Positions 9,866 to 19,564 of a stretch of 64,000 bases of DNA are shown in pieces. Both the position numbers and the translations under genes were made by a program. Source of the stretch: Cellvibrionales bacterium. GTDB lineage: Bacteria > Pseudomonadota > Gammaproteobacteria > Pseudomonadales > JAHEIH01. The notes beneath the pieces are model-generated. The model was not told where the DNA came from and searched no databases. It worked only from the letters and a program-made list of their open reading frames with translations. Numbering within the stretch: position 1 is the stretch's first letter; the number at the start of each line of letters is the position of its first letter. The stretch lies in the NCBI GenBank assembly GCA_024639455.1, contig JAHEIH010000004.1, positions 97,371 to 161,370 on the forward strand, given 5' to 3'.

Positions 9866-10338
9866 TGCCAATTCCGATGACTGTAGAGGGAGAGCGCCTG
9901 TTACGCGAAGAACTCAACCGTCTGAAGACTGTTGATCGTCCTCGTATCATCACTGCTATTGCCGAAGCTCGCGAGCACGGCGACTTGAAAGAAAACGCTG
10001 AATATCACGCCGCTCGTGAACAGCAGGGTTTTTGCGAAGGTCGTATTCAAGAGATCGAAGGTAAATTGTCTGATGCGCGTGTGATCGATGTCACCGCACT
10101 GCCGAAGACTGATAAGGTGATTTTCGGCGTGACGGTGACCATTATCAATATGGATACTGAAGAGAGTAAAACCTACAAGATTGTGGGTGACGACGAAGCT
10201 GACATTAAACAAAAAAAAATTTCGGTCAGTTCACCCATCGCTCGCGGCTTAATTGGCAAGGAAGTGGGCGATGTCGTTATCGTCAAAACCCCTGGCGGTG
10301 ATGTTGAATACGAAATTGATGAAGTGCTTCATCTATGA
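9865..10338 (+). CDS. greA: Transcription elongation factor GreA
   Basis: Binds the RNA polymerase secondary channel and stimulates transcript cleavage in backtracked complexes. 157 residues: N-terminal coiled coil (residues 1-75, including [19 protein letters not shown] with the conserved acidic tip) and a C-terminal FKBP-like domain ending [10 protein letters not shown]. The ATG overlaps the carB stop by one base. The carA-carB-greA order is conserved in pseudomonads and relatives. A strong intrinsic terminator follows within 6 bp. Confidence 0.98.
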   Translation: MPIPMTVEGERLLREELNRLKTVDRPRIITAIAEAREHGDLKENAEYHAAREQQGFCEGRIQEIEGKLSDARVIDVTALPKTDKVIFGVTVTIINMDTEESKTYKIVGDDEADIKQKKISVSSPIARGLIGKEVGDVVIVKTPGGDVEYEIDEVLHL

Positions 10339-10343
10339 TGAAA

Positions 10344-10367
10344 AGCGGGCCTAGCCCGCTTTTTTTT
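10344..10367 (+). terminator. Intrinsic terminator of carA-carB-greA
   Basis: Seven-bp stem AGCGGGC/GCCCGCT with a CTA loop, followed by eight T, beginning 6 bp after the greA stop. Confidence 0.93.
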
Positions 10368-10383
10368 GCTGCAAGGATTCGCT

Positions 10384-11175
10384 GTGTTACATCATCTCAA
10401 ATTATTCATCAGGCTCTCGGCTCAACATGATATTCGTGCCCGTGCTGCAGCGCTGGCGTTTACAAGTTTATTTGCCATTGTCCCGATGATGACATTGGCC
10501 TATACCATCATGAGTTTAGTGCCCCAGTTGGCGGGCACAGAACGACAGTTGGAAGACTTTATTTTCTCCCATTTTGTCCCCGAATCCGGACAGGAAATAC
10601 GCACCTATTTGACAAATTTTAGTGCCCAAGCGCAAAGCCTCACGGTGCCCGGTTTGGTCGCGTTGTTGGTGACAGGCTATTTACTCATAAAAAATGTCGA
10701 GCAAGACTTTAACCATATTTGGCAGCAAGATGCCGCGCGTCGCACCTGGCTAAGCGTATTGATTTATTGGGGTATCATTCTGTTTGGCCCGATGACACTC
10801 GCCGCCCTAAGTATTGCCGCGACATATATATTGTCGTTTAACGTAATATTTGAACCCCTTGGACTGGTCGACCTGCGCATCTACGCGCTGAAATTGGCGC
10901 CACTGTTCATTTCTGGTGGCTTGATTGCGCTCGCTTATTGGGCATTGCCCAATACTAAAGTAGGTTTTAAACATGCCATGATTGGCGGTATTTGCGTGTC
11001 GTTGGTGCTTCTGGGTGGCGTAAAATTGTTCGGTATTATCATGGCTTATACTAGTTACCAATTCGTCTACGGCACCTTTGTTTCGATTCCACTATTCTTG
11101 TTGTGGCTCTACATCGGTTGGTTTGTTTTGCTGCTCGGCGCCGAGTTGGTCAGTTATCTCGATCAAATGGAGTAG
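10384..11175 (+). CDS. YihY/BrkB-family inner membrane protein
   Basis: 263-residue polytopic membrane protein of the YihY family, once annotated as ribonuclease BN; that activity belongs to another protein. The N-terminal RARAAALAFTSLFAIVPMM segment and about six hydrophobic helices are typical. The reading frame is open further upstream to a TTG at 10366, but that codon lies in the greA terminator T-tract; the GTG at 10384 has AAGGA six nt upstream and is preferred. The family's role is unsettled (virulence and transport suggestions exist). pepD begins 9 bp after the stop. Confidence 0.88.
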   Translation: MLHHLKLFIRLSAQHDIRARAAALAFTSLFAIVPMMTLAYTIMSLVPQLAGTERQLEDFIFSHFVPESGQEIRTYLTNFSAQAQSLTVPGLVALLVTGYLLIKNVEQDFNHIWQQDAARRTWLSVLIYWGIILFGPMTLAALSIAATYILSFNVIFEPLGLVDLRIYALKLAPLFISGGLIALAYWALPNTKVGFKHAMIGGICVSLVLLGGVKLFGIIMAYTSYQFVYGTFVSIPLFLLWLYIGWFVLLLGAELVSYLDQME

Positions 11176-11184
11176 TTTGCGACA

Positions 11185-12642
11185 ATGTCTATCGCTCATC
11201 TAGCACCCCAGCCACTTTGGCAGCATTTTCAGGCGCTTTGCGACCGCCCCCGTCCATCTAAGCACGAGCAGTTAGTGGTTGATTACTTACGTGATGTTGC
11301 CGTCCAGTATGGTCTGACGTTTCTGCAGGATGAGATCGGCAATGTGGTGCTTAAGAAGCCCGCTACTATGGGCATGCAAAAAGCACGCACGATTGCCATG
11401 CAATGCCATATCGATATGGTGCCACAGAAGCGCAATGACGTGGCGCATGACTTTTTTAAAGACCCGATCCTTCCCGTGGCCGATGGTGATATCGTGCGTG
11501 CCCAAGGCACCACGCTGGGGGCAGACAATGGGATTGGCGTTGCAGCTATGCTGGCAGTCATGCAGTCCAATGACATTGCCCATGGTCCGCTAGAGGCGTT
11601 GTTTACCGTTGATGAAGAAGCGGGTATGTCTGGGGCGAAAGGGCTTGATAGTCAAATCTTGGATGCCGAGATTCTATTTAACCTCGACTCTGAAGACGAA
11701 GGGGAGCTCTATGTGGGGTGCGCCGGCGGCGTGGATGTGACCATTGATTGCCCCATCAGCACTTTGCCTACTTACGGTGAGGTGAGCAGCCTAGAGCTTC
11801 ATTTGTCGGGGCTGCGTGGCGGTCACTCCGGTATTGATATACACCTTGGTCGAGGCAACGCCAATATTATGCTGTCAGCGCTGTTGCTAGAGCTACGTGC
11901 ACGCTACGACATTGGGGTGGCGCATTTTCATGGCGGCACCCTGCGCAACGCTATACCCCGTGACGCCCGTGCCATTATCGTTGTGCATTCGCGACTGATT
12001 GAAGCTGTGCAGCGTTACGCCGAGAGCTTTTTGGAAATGCAGAAGATTGCCTTCGAAGCCACCGAGCCGTCTCTGGCGTTGGCGATTAATCCCTGCCCAT
12101 TAGCACCGCGCTGTTATGATCCCAGTCAGTTGGACGATCTGTTGAAGTCTCTCTTGGCAACGCCCAACGGCGTGTTAGAGCGCCATCCACAGCATCAAGA
12201 TATTATCCAGACATCGAGCAATCTGGCCATTGTGAAGAGTGTCGATGGTGGTGTGCAGGTGCAGTGTTTGGTTCGCTCAGCTGATAATCCCGCTAAGTAT
12301 CTGGCCGGTCGTGACATCGCTGCAATGTTTGATGATTTGTCTCCGGCCGTTATCGTTGATGGTGCCTATTCTGGTTGGCGCCCTAATATGGATTCCCCTG
12401 TACTAGCGACCATGAAAGCTCTCTACGCACGTGACCATGGCAGAGAACCGGCGGTCAAAGTCATTCACGCCGGATTGGAGTGTGGCATTTTGGGCGGCAT
12501 TTACCCCCACATGGATATGATTTCATTTGGGCCGACGATTCGCTGCGCTCATTCACCCGATGAGTATGTTGAGATAGCCTCTGTAGCGCGCTTTTGGGAC
12601 TATTTGTGTGCCGCGCTCACCGAAGTGGCGAGTCAGGCATAA
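11185..12642 (+). CDS. pepD: Aminoacyl-histidine dipeptidase (PepD, M20 peptidase)
   Basis: Cytosolic zinc dipeptidase hydrolysing Xaa-His and other unblocked dipeptides. 485 residues, matching E. coli PepD. Metal and catalytic residues are visible: His75 and Asp77 in HIDMVPQ, Asp114 in LGADNGIGVA, Glu144/Glu145 in DEEAGM, and a C-terminal His in the SFGPTIRCAHSPDEYV segment. A lid/dimerisation domain lies around residues 190-400. It begins 9 bp after the YihY gene. Its stop codon touches a hairpin that serves uvrA on the opposite strand. Confidence 0.95.
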   Translation: MSIAHLAPQPLWQHFQALCDRPRPSKHEQLVVDYLRDVAVQYGLTFLQDEIGNVVLKKPATMGMQKARTIAMQCHIDMVPQKRNDVAHDFFKDPILPVADGDIVRAQGTTLGADNGIGVAAMLAVMQSNDIAHGPLEALFTVDEEAGMSGAKGLDSQILDAEILFNLDSEDEGELYVGCAGGVDVTIDCPISTLPTYGEVSSLELHLSGLRGGHSGIDIHLGRGNANIMLSALLLELRARYDIGVAHFHGGTLRNAIPRDARAIIVVHSRLIEAVQRYAESFLEMQKIAFEATEPSLALAINPCPLAPRCYDPSQLDDLLKSLLATPNGVLERHPQHQDIIQTSSNLAIVKSVDGGVQVQCLVRSADNPAKYLAGRDIAAMFDDLSPAVIVDGAYSGWRPNMDSPVLATMKALYARDHGREPAVKVIHAGLECGILGGIYPHMDMISFGPTIRCAHSPDEYVEIASVARFWDYLCAALTEVASQA

Positions 12643-12666
12643 AAAGGCGCCATCAACGATGGCGCC
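12641..12666 (-). terminator. Intrinsic terminator of uvrA
   Basis: Perfect nine-bp stem GGCGCCATC/GATGGCGCC with an AAC loop; read on the minus strand it is followed by TTTTT. It ends minus-strand transcription from uvrA and overlaps the pepD stop codon, so it may also slow plus-strand readthrough. Confidence 0.88.
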
Positions 12667-12696
12667 CTGCGTGTCTAACATTGGTTATGATAGCGC

Positions 12697-15528
12697 TTAA
12701 CCACGTTCCAATAACGGTTTCAAGAAACGACCGGTATGCGACAGTTCGCTCTCGGCGACCTCTTCTGGTGTGCCGCTAGCGATAATCTGCCCTCCGCCAC
12801 TGCCGCCCTCGGGCCCTAAGTCTACCAGCCAGTCGGCGGTCTTGATCACATCGAGATTGTGTTCAATAACCACCACAGTGTTGCCGTGATCGCGCAGGCG
12901 ATGTAAGACGCCCAACAATTGCTCGATGTCGAAGAAGTGTAAGCCAGTGGTAGGCTCGTCGAGAATATAAAGCGTGTCACCGGTATCGCGCTTAGATAGC
13001 TCGCGCGACAGTTTTACGCGCTGAGCTTCACCGCCCGACAGGGTGGTGGCAGCTTGGCCCAAACGGATGTAAGACAGTCCAACATCCATGAGGGTTTGCA
13101 GTTTCTTGGCGATAGCCGGGACGGCTTTAAAGAATTCCAACGCGTCTTCTACCGTCATGTCGAGCACTTCGTGGATCGACTTGCCCTTGTAGGTAATTTC
13201 GAGTGTTTCGCGGTTGTAGCGTTTGCCTTTACATACGTCGCAAGGGACGTAAATATCTGGCAAGAAGTGCATTTCTACCTTGGTGACGCCATCGCCTGAG
13301 CACGCTTCACAGCGACCACCCTTTACGTTAAAACTAAATCGGCCGGGCTTATAGCCGCGGGCGCGAGCTTCTTGAGTGCCCGAAAAGAGCTCACGAATGG
13401 GGGTGAATATGCCGGTGTAGGTGGCGGGGTTTGAGCGTGGCGTGCGTCCAATCGGGCTCTGGTCGATATCGATACATTTATCGACGTGTTCCAAACCGCT
13501 CATTTCGCGGTAGCTTTGAGCCTCTAGCGTGGTGGCTTTGTTGAGCACGGTGGCTGCCAATGGGTAGAGAGTGGCATTGATAAGCGTCGATTTTCCTGAG
13601 CCAGATACCCCGGTAATACAGGTCATCACGCCCACGGGTATGTGTAAATCGACATTTTGTAGGTTGTTGCCATTGGCGCCTAAGAGGGAAAGGTATTTGT
13701 CGTTCTTGGCGCGGTGGCGTGTCTTCGGTACGCGGATGCCTCGCTCGCCAGATAAGTATTTTCCAGTAAGTGAGCGATCACATCCGATAATGTCAGCCTC
13801 GGTACCGACGGCAATAATTTCACCGCCATGGACGCCGGCTCCTGGGCCAATATCAATAATGAAGTCGGCGCTGCGAATGGCATCTTCATCGTGTTCAACC
13901 ACGATCACCGTATTGCCCAAATCACGCAGATGGGTAAGGGTGTTGAGCAAGCGTTCGTTGTCGCGTTGGTGAAGACCAATGGAAGGTTCGTCGAGAATGT
14001 ACATCACCCCAACAAGACCGGCGCCAATCTGACTGGCTAAACGAATACGTTGTGCCTCACCACCAGAGAGCGTGTCGGCGCTTCGATCAAGGGTCAAATA
14101 ATTGAGGCCTACATCGACCAAGAAACCGAGTCTTGCACAAATTTCTTGCAAAATCTTGCCCGCAATCTCGCCGCGGCGACCGGGTAGATTAAGCGTTTGG
14201 AAATAGTCTAAGGCGTCACCTACCGGCAGTGACGTTAGCGAAGGTAAGTTGCGCTCTTCGATGAAAACGTGTCTTGCGTCTTTGCGAAGGCGGGTGCCAT
14301 GGCACGCCGGGCAAGCTTTAGTGCTGAGATATTTTGCTAGCTCCTCACGTACCGACGAAGAATCGGTGTCGTGGTACCGGCGATCCATGTTGGGAATAAT
14401 CCCTTCAAAGGGGTGTTGGCGTGTCACTGAGAAGCCACGGTCGTTAACGTACTGGAAGTTGATCTCTTCCTTGCCGCTGCCGTGTAAAATGGCTTTGCGG
14501 TGATCTGCGTTTAGGGCTTCAAAGGGCGTATCGATGTCGAAGCCATAGTGGTTGGCTAGTGACGTGAGCATATGGAAGTAGTAGAGGTTGCGCCGATCCC
14601 AGCCGCGAATAGCGCCTTCGCTCAAGCTGCTTTCTGGGAATTGAACGACCCGCGATTCGTCGAAATAGGATTTCACCCCAAGGCCGTCACAGGTGTTACA
14701 GGCACCGGCCGGGTTGTTGAAAGAAAACATGCGGGGTTCAAGTTGGTCAATGCTATGGCCACATTGGGGGCAGGCAAACAGCGAGGAGAATACGAGGGGC
14801 TCACGCTCGGGTTCGTCCATAAAGGCAATGGTCGCGACACCGCCGGTCAATTCAATGGCGGTCTCAAACGATTCGGCAAGACGTATCTGAATATCGTCAC
14901 GCACTTTAAAGCGGTCGACCACGACATCAATGTCGTGCTTTTTGTTCTTATCTAGTTCGGGAGCTTCATCCAAGTCCACCACGATACCGTCGATGCGTGC
15001 GCGTACAAAACCCCCGGCCCGAAGCTTCTCTAGTGTATGTAAGTGTTCACCTTTACGCTGATTTACCACCGGTGCTAGCAGCATGAGCTTGGTGCCCTCT
15101 TCCAATGCTAGGGTGGTGTCCACCATTTGGCTGATGGTCTGGGCGGCTAGCGGTAGGTCGTGGGTCGGGCAGCGTGGCTCGCCGGCACGAGCAAATAAAA
15201 GACGCAAATAGTCATAAACCTCAGTGATGGTACCCACGGTTGAGCGTGGGTTGTGCGAGGTCGATTTTTGCTCGATGGAAATCGCTGGAGACAGACCTTC
15301 TATGTGGTCTAGGTCGGGCTTTTCCATCATTGACAGGAATTGGCGGGCGTAGGTCGATAATGATTCCACGTAACGTCGTTGGCCTTCGGCGTAGAGTGTA
15401 TCGAAAGCTAGCGACGATTTGCCCGAACCAGACAACCCGGTAATCACTACCAATTTATCGCGGGGGATTTCTAAGTTGACGTTTTTAAGGTTGTGGGTGC
15501 GTGCGCCGCGTATCAGGATGGTATCCAT
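12697..15528 (-). CDS. uvrA: Excinuclease ABC subunit A
   Basis: DNA damage sensor of nucleotide excision repair; forms the UvrA2-UvrB complex. 943 residues, full length. Two ABC ATPase modules are seen: Walker [10 protein letters not shown] near residue 31 and GVSGSGKST near residue 640, with signatures [10 protein letters not shown] and [10 protein letters not shown]. Zinc-binding cysteine pairs occur as CPQC...CNTC (about 253-280) and CEAC...CDVC (about 738-765). It is monocistronic and convergent with pepD. A predicted promoter lies at 15561-15588; I found no CTGT-N8-ACAG LexA box upstream, unlike E. coli uvrA. Confidence 0.98.
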   Translation of the reverse strand: MDTILIRGARTHNLKNVNLEIPRDKLVVITGLSGSGKSSLAFDTLYAEGQRRYVESLSTYARQFLSMMEKPDLDHIEGLSPAISIEQKSTSHNPRSTVGTITEVYDYLRLLFARAGEPRCPTHDLPLAAQTISQMVDTTLALEEGTKLMLLAPVVNQRKGEHLHTLEKLRAGGFVRARIDGIVVDLDEAPELDKNKKHDIDVVVDRFKVRDDIQIRLAESFETAIELTGGVATIAFMDEPEREPLVFSSLFACPQCGHSIDQLEPRMFSFNNPAGACNTCDGLGVKSYFDESRVVQFPESSLSEGAIRGWDRRNLYYFHMLTSLANHYGFDIDTPFEALNADHRKAILHGSGKEEINFQYVNDRGFSVTRQHPFEGIIPNMDRRYHDTDSSSVREELAKYLSTKACPACHGTRLRKDARHVFIEERNLPSLTSLPVGDALDYFQTLNLPGRRGEIAGKILQEICARLGFLVDVGLNYLTLDRSADTLSGGEAQRIRLASQIGAGLVGVMYILDEPSIGLHQRDNERLLNTLTHLRDLGNTVIVVEHDEDAIRSADFIIDIGPGAGVHGGEIIAVGTEADIIGCDRSLTGKYLSGERGIRVPKTRHRAKNDKYLSLLGANGNNLQNVDLHIPVGVMTCITGVSGSGKSTLINATLYPLAATVLNKATTLEAQSYREMSGLEHVDKCIDIDQSPIGRTPRSNPATYTGIFTPIRELFSGTQEARARGYKPGRFSFNVKGGRCEACSGDGVTKVEMHFLPDIYVPCDVCKGKRYNRETLEITYKGKSIHEVLDMTVEDALEFFKAVPAIAKKLQTLMDVGLSYIRLGQAATTLSGGEAQRVKLSRELSKRDTGDTLYILDEPTTGLHFFDIEQLLGVLHRLRDHGNTVVVIEHNLDVIKTADWLVDLGPEGGSGGGQIIASGTPEEVAESELSHTGRFLKPLLERG

Positions 15529-15560
15529 GGAGTGCTGTCCGTTTGAAAAGCAAAAGCGAG

Positions 15561-15588
15561 ATTATGACGTAATTGCCGGAGTGATCAA
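15561..15588 (-). promoter_or_regulatory. Predicted uvrA promoter
   Basis: On the minus strand: TTGATC, 16-nt spacer, CATAAT, about 33 bp upstream of the uvrA ATG. Good match to sigma-70, with no overlapping SOS box. Confidence 0.45.
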
Positions 15589-15681
15589 AGCGTTGATACG
15601 GATAAACGCCCGGGTGGGATTGCGTCGCATCGCAATAAATATGGATGCAAGCCCCGTATCGCCTGTGTCACAATCGCCGAC

Positions 15682-16536
15682 ATGATTAAAGATACCAACA
15701 CTATTATTGCTGGCATCCCAGATGCCCTGACGCCCCATGTTCGCCGAGTGACTGCACCTAATGGCGGCATCATGACCGGACCTGGGACCAATACCTATCT
15801 CATCGGCTGGCGCGATGTCGCCGTGATTGACCCCGGGCCTAAGGATCAGCAGCACGTCGATGCGATCATCGAAGCAGTGGAAGCGGGTGGTGGGCGTATC
15901 CACAGTATTTGGGTAACCCATACGCATCGCGACCACTCCCCTGCCGCCGCCATGCTGGTAGAGCGTTGCGGCGCGCCTTGTTACGGCGCAATATTGCCTG
16001 ATGATGGCTTCCAAGATTTGAGTTTTGCCCCCGATACCGAGCTGCATGACGGCTTAACGGTGAGCACGGATGAATGGTCATTGACGGCAATTCACACCCC
16101 TGGTCACGTTCACAACCATTATTGTTTCCATTTTGAGCAAGATGGTTTGATGTTTGTCGGTGACCACATGATGCAGGGCACCACGGTGGTGATTATCCCG
16201 CCACACGGCGTGATGGCAGATTACATTACCTCTCTAGAAAAGATGCTGGACTACCCTATGCAGGCCATTGCCCCGGGGCACGGTTATTTGATCGAAGAGC
16301 CGCACAAAGTGGTGCAGGACACGATTGCACACCGCATGGCTAGGGAACGCCTGTTATGTATGAAAATGACCCACGAGTGGCAATCGCTGGAGGATCTTAC
16401 ACGGGCTGTCTATAAGGGGTTAGATAAGCGCTTGTTTAAATTTGCCAGCTTGTCTTTGTTGGCGCATTTAAACAAACTTGTAGCAGAGCATCGGGCTGAA
16501 ACCGACGGTGCAGATAATTGGCGTCACGCCAGCTAA
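15682..16536 (+). CDS. MBL-fold metallo-hydrolase
   Basis: 284-residue metallo-beta-lactamase fold hydrolase of the glyoxalase-II/LACTB2-like group. The zinc motif H-x-H-x-D-H is THTHRDH (His80, His82, Asp84, His85), with further ligands in HTPGHVHNH and VGDHMM. A C-terminal helical domain (about residues 210-284) is typical of LACTB2-like proteins, which cleave RNA in animals, while bacterial members are mostly uncharacterised. The substrate cannot be assigned. An AAGGAG site at its stop codon serves nhaC, so the two genes are likely co-transcribed. Confidence 0.88.
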   Translation: MIKDTNTIIAGIPDALTPHVRRVTAPNGGIMTGPGTNTYLIGWRDVAVIDPGPKDQQHVDAIIEAVEAGGGRIHSIWVTHTHRDHSPAAAMLVERCGAPCYGAILPDDGFQDLSFAPDTELHDGLTVSTDEWSLTAIHTPGHVHNHYCFHFEQDGLMFVGDHMMQGTTVVIIPPHGVMADYITSLEKMLDYPMQAIAPGHGYLIEEPHKVVQDTIAHRMARERLLCMKMTHEWQSLEDLTRAVYKGLDKRLFKFASLSLLAHLNKLVAEHRAETDGADNWRHAS

Positions 16537-16547
16537 GGAGATCATTC

Positions 16548-18014
16548 GTGTCAGACACCTATCGCACACCGACATTGGGCCAAGCCCTGCTTCCTATTGT
16601 TGTTTTGGTGGTTCTATTGGTCGGTGCGATCACCGTGTTTGGCGATAACGCCATTGTGGGCCCCAACCAGATGGCCCTGCTAATGGCTGCCTCGGTGGCG
16701 GCCATCATTGCTCGACGCAATGGTCATGCTTGGGATGAACTGACAGCCTCGATAAACGTCGGTATTCACAACGCCATGACGGCCATTGTTATTTTGTTGT
16801 CGGTCGGCTCGTTGATCGGGGTGTGGATTCTTGCAGGCACCGTGCCCAGCATGATCTATTACGGCTTGGGCCTTTTGAATCCAGAGTGGTTTTACCTGTC
16901 GGCGTGTTTGATATCGGCGGTGGTTTCTTTGTGTGTCGGTAGCTCGTGGACCACCGCGGGCACCATTGGTGTTGGGTTAATGGGCACGGCAACCACGATG
17001 GGTCTTTCACCCGCCATGGCCGCAGGCGCGATTATATCTGGCGCCTATTTTGGCGATAAAATGTCGCCCCTATCGGATACCACTAACCTTGCGCCAGGCA
17101 TGGCGGGCAGCGAGCTGTTCGATCATATTAGGCATTTAGTGTGGACCACCTTTCCCAGCTTTATCTTGGCTATTGTGTTCTTCGCCTTTGCGGGCTCTCC
17201 TTCTGGCAGTGGCGACATGGCTAATCTTGAAAACGTGCGGCAGGTACTGAGCGAACAATTTAATACTTCTTGGTATCTTTTATTGCCCTTGCCTATTTTG
17301 TTGCTGGCAGTAGCACGTCCACTGCCGGCCTTACCATCGATTTGGATAGGGATCTTTGCCGGTATTGTTTTTGCCCTCGTTTTCCAACAGGACAACATCG
17401 CTCGTTTAGCCGGCGCGGACGCGGGAGATGTCACGGCACTTTTTACCGGGCTTTGGATGGCCTTAACCGATGGTTTTGTGTCGAATACCGGTTTACCAGA
17501 AGTGGATGACCTGCTCAGTAAAGGGGGCATGTCGAGCATGCTGAATACGGTGTGGCTAATTATGTGTGCGATGACCTTTGGGGGGCTGATGGAGCGAGGC
17601 GGCTTCCTCGAAGCCATTGTGTCACGCATTGTGATGTTTACCCGTGGCGCTCGTTCTATGATCTCTTCAGTGGTGGTAAGCGCATTTGCCTCTAACTTGA
17701 TCACCTCTGACCAATATATCTCCATCGTGGTCCCTGGGCGCATGTTCCGCAACGCCTTTGAAAAGCTCAAGCTACACCCAGTGAATTTGTCGCGCGCGCT
17801 TGAAGACGGCGGTACGGTAACCTCGCCTTTGGTGCCGTGGAACAGTTGTGGTGCCTACATGGCCGCTACACTAGGTGTTGCCACGCTAAGCTATGCGCCG
17901 TTTGCTATTTTCTGTTTGGTAAATCCGGTTATCGCCATCCTCTCCGCTATGTTCATGTTTAAAGTGATACCCTCTGACGAGTCAACGTCGGCGCAAGCCA
18001 GCAAGGAGGTGTAA
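16548..18014 (+). CDS. nhaC: Na+/H+ antiporter NhaC family
   Basis: Inner membrane sodium/proton antiporter, 488 residues with 10-12 hydrophobic helices. The conserved GDKMSPLSDTTNLAPG segment (about residues 169-184) and the region around SNLITSDQYISIVV (about 383-396) are characteristic of NhaC. The frame is open to a TTG at 16518, but the GTG at 16548 has AAGGAG (16535-16540) seven nt upstream and avoids overlap with the hydrolase. The next gene starts 3 bp after its stop. Such antiporters support pH and sodium homeostasis in saline habitats. Confidence 0.92.
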   Translation: MSDTYRTPTLGQALLPIVVLVVLLVGAITVFGDNAIVGPNQMALLMAASVAAIIARRNGHAWDELTASINVGIHNAMTAIVILLSVGSLIGVWILAGTVPSMIYYGLGLLNPEWFYLSACLISAVVSLCVGSSWTTAGTIGVGLMGTATTMGLSPAMAAGAIISGAYFGDKMSPLSDTTNLAPGMAGSELFDHIRHLVWTTFPSFILAIVFFAFAGSPSGSGDMANLENVRQVLSEQFNTSWYLLLPLPILLLAVARPLPALPSIWIGIFAGIVFALVFQQDNIARLAGADAGDVTALFTGLWMALTDGFVSNTGLPEVDDLLSKGGMSSMLNTVWLIMCAMTFGGLMERGGFLEAIVSRIVMFTRGARSMISSVVVSAFASNLITSDQYISIVVPGRMFRNAFEKLKLHPVNLSRALEDGGTVTSPLVPWNSCGAYMAATLGVATLSYAPFAIFCLVNPVIAILSAMFMFKVIPSDESTSAQASKEV

Positions 18015-18017
18015 TCT

Positions 18018-18878
18018 ATGCAAGTACTACGCAGCGTTCTATACATGCCAGGCTCAAACGCTCGCGCCTTGGAAAAAGCCCGGTCCCTGAGCGCTGATGC
18101 GGTTATTTTTGATTTGGAAGATGCGGTGGCGCCGGCCGGTAAAGTTGATGCGCGCCACAACATCGTCGCCGCGATAAAGCAGGGTGGGTATAGCAATCGA
18201 GTGGTGGTGCGTATCAATGGGCTTGATACCCCTTGGTGGCGCGATGATATCGAAGCCCTAGCGGGCCTCTCGTTTAGTGGCGTATTACTACCCAAACCCA
18301 ATTCACCAGAGGATGTGCTGACGTGTGTTGAGGCCATCGATGCCGTCGGATTACCTGATATTTTGCCTATCTGGTTGATGGCTGAAACCCCGCGCTGCAT
18401 TGCCGATGCCGAAGCAATATTTGGCGCTCATCCGCGAGTAAAAGTCATCGTGATGGGAACTTCTGATTTGGCCAAAGATTTACGCTTGCCCCACGACCCT
18501 GATCGGCAGGGCCTACAGTATGCTTTGGGGCGATGCCTCAATGCCGCACGTATGCATGGCTTGGATATCATCGATGGCGTGTTTGGCGAACTGCACGACG
18601 ATGACGGCTTTGCGCGCCAATGCGAACAGGGGCGACAATTGGGCTTCGATGGCAAGTCTTTGATTCATCCTAATCAGATTCACGAGGCCAATGCTTGTTT
18701 TGCGCCAACACCCGAGCAATTAGAGCAAGCGGCTGACGTTGTTGAGGCATGGCGTGAAGCTGAGCAAAAGGGTAGCGGTATCGTGGTGGTCAACGGGCGC
18801 ATGATCGAGGCGCTGCATGTGCAGGAGGCTTTGCGCGTGTTAGCGATGGCCGATTTTATTCAGCGACGCAACGATTGA
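18018..18878 (+). CDS. HpcH/HpaI aldolase/citrate-lyase-like CoA ester lyase
   Basis: 286-residue CitE-like TIM-barrel enzyme. The N-terminal RSVLYMPGSNARALEKA, the metal/substrate segment VIFDLEDAVAP and a C-terminal GFDGKSLIHPNQI are hallmarks of malyl-CoA/methylmalyl-CoA/citramalyl-CoA lyases and malyl-CoA thioesterases. It would cleave a 3-hydroxyacyl-CoA or hydrolyse a malyl-CoA-type ester with Mg2+; the exact substrate is uncertain. No citD or citF lies beside it, so it is not citrate lyase beta. It is tightly packed behind nhaC and overlaps the following methyltransferase start by four bases. Confidence 0.88.
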   Translation: MQVLRSVLYMPGSNARALEKARSLSADAVIFDLEDAVAPAGKVDARHNIVAAIKQGGYSNRVVVRINGLDTPWWRDDIEALAGLSFSGVLLPKPNSPEDVLTCVEAIDAVGLPDILPIWLMAETPRCIADAEAIFGAHPRVKVIVMGTSDLAKDLRLPHDPDRQGLQYALGRCLNAARMHGLDIIDGVFGELHDDDGFARQCEQGRQLGFDGKSLIHPNQIHEANACFAPTPEQLEQAADVVEAWREAEQKGSGIVVVNGRMIEALHVQEALRVLAMADFIQRRND

Positions 18879-19507
18879 ACTGTCCGCTTTGTCAGTACAA
18901 GGGTGCCAGCCTTTTTAATGCCGATGCATGTCGAGAATATTGGCGTTGTGATAAATGTGCGCTGGTCTTTGTGCCGCGGCGTTACTATCTGAGTCCGGAG
19001 CTTGAAAAAGCCGAATACGACAAGCACGAAAATATTATCGATGACCCCGGCTATCGGCGTTTTTTGGGGCATTTAGCCGACCCTCTACTAGCGATGATGC
19101 CGCCGGCCTGCCAGGTGTTGGAGTTTGGCTGTGGCCCTGGACCTGCGTTGGCAACGATGCTGCAGGAAGCCGGGCACGATGTTGCGCTGTACGATGCCTT
19201 TTATTACCCAGATCAGTCGGTGCTAAAGACCGATCGCTACGATGTATTGACTGCCACCGAGGTCATCGAACACTTACACTACCCGGCACGAGAAATTTCA
19301 GCTTGGCTAGACTACCTTAAACCTCATGGTTTGCTGGGAATAATGACAAAGACCGTCATCAACGCCGAGCGCTTTGCTAAATGGCACTATAAAAACGATC
19401 AAACCCATATTTGTTTTTATAGCCCGGATACCTTTGATTTCATTGCAAGTGAATATTCACTTACTTGGCGGCGATTGGCTGACGACGCTTTTGTATTTAG
19501 CCGTTAA
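18875..19507 (+). CDS. Class I SAM-dependent methyltransferase with N-terminal zinc ribbon
   Basis: 210 residues. Residues 1-30 hold two CxxC pairs (Cys3/Cys6 and Cys25/Cys28) forming a probable zinc ribbon; the rest is a Rossmann methyltransferase with motif I VLEFGCGPG (about residues 82-90) and VLTATEVIEHLHY (about 118-130). The architecture resembles the large group of zinc-ribbon plus Methyltransf_23 proteins of unknown target. The start is TTG inside the TTGA overlap with the CoA lyase stop, so translation is coupled. Target small molecule or macromolecule unknown. Confidence 0.82.
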   Translation: MNCPLCQYKGASLFNADACREYWRCDKCALVFVPRRYYLSPELEKAEYDKHENIIDDPGYRRFLGHLADPLLAMMPPACQVLEFGCGPGPALATMLQEAGHDVALYDAFYYPDQSVLKTDRYDVLTATEVIEHLHYPAREISAWLDYLKPHGLLGIMTKTVINAERFAKWHYKNDQTHICFYSPDTFDFIASEYSLTWRRLADDAFVFSR

Positions 19508-19564
19508 TCTGGCTTGACAGCCAAGCAGTGGCGGACCATTATCAAGTAAAAATGGAGTGTGCCT

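Noticed and set aside
15529..15681. SOS (LexA) box upstream of uvrA
   Set aside because: I looked for CTGT-N8-ACAG on both strands in this gap and found none, although uvrA is SOS-regulated in E. coli.
15562..16047. Minus-strand open frame antisense to the metallo-hydrolase
   Set aside because: The sense strand has the complete H-x-H-x-D-H motif and normal family length; the antisense frame has no motif or ribosome site.
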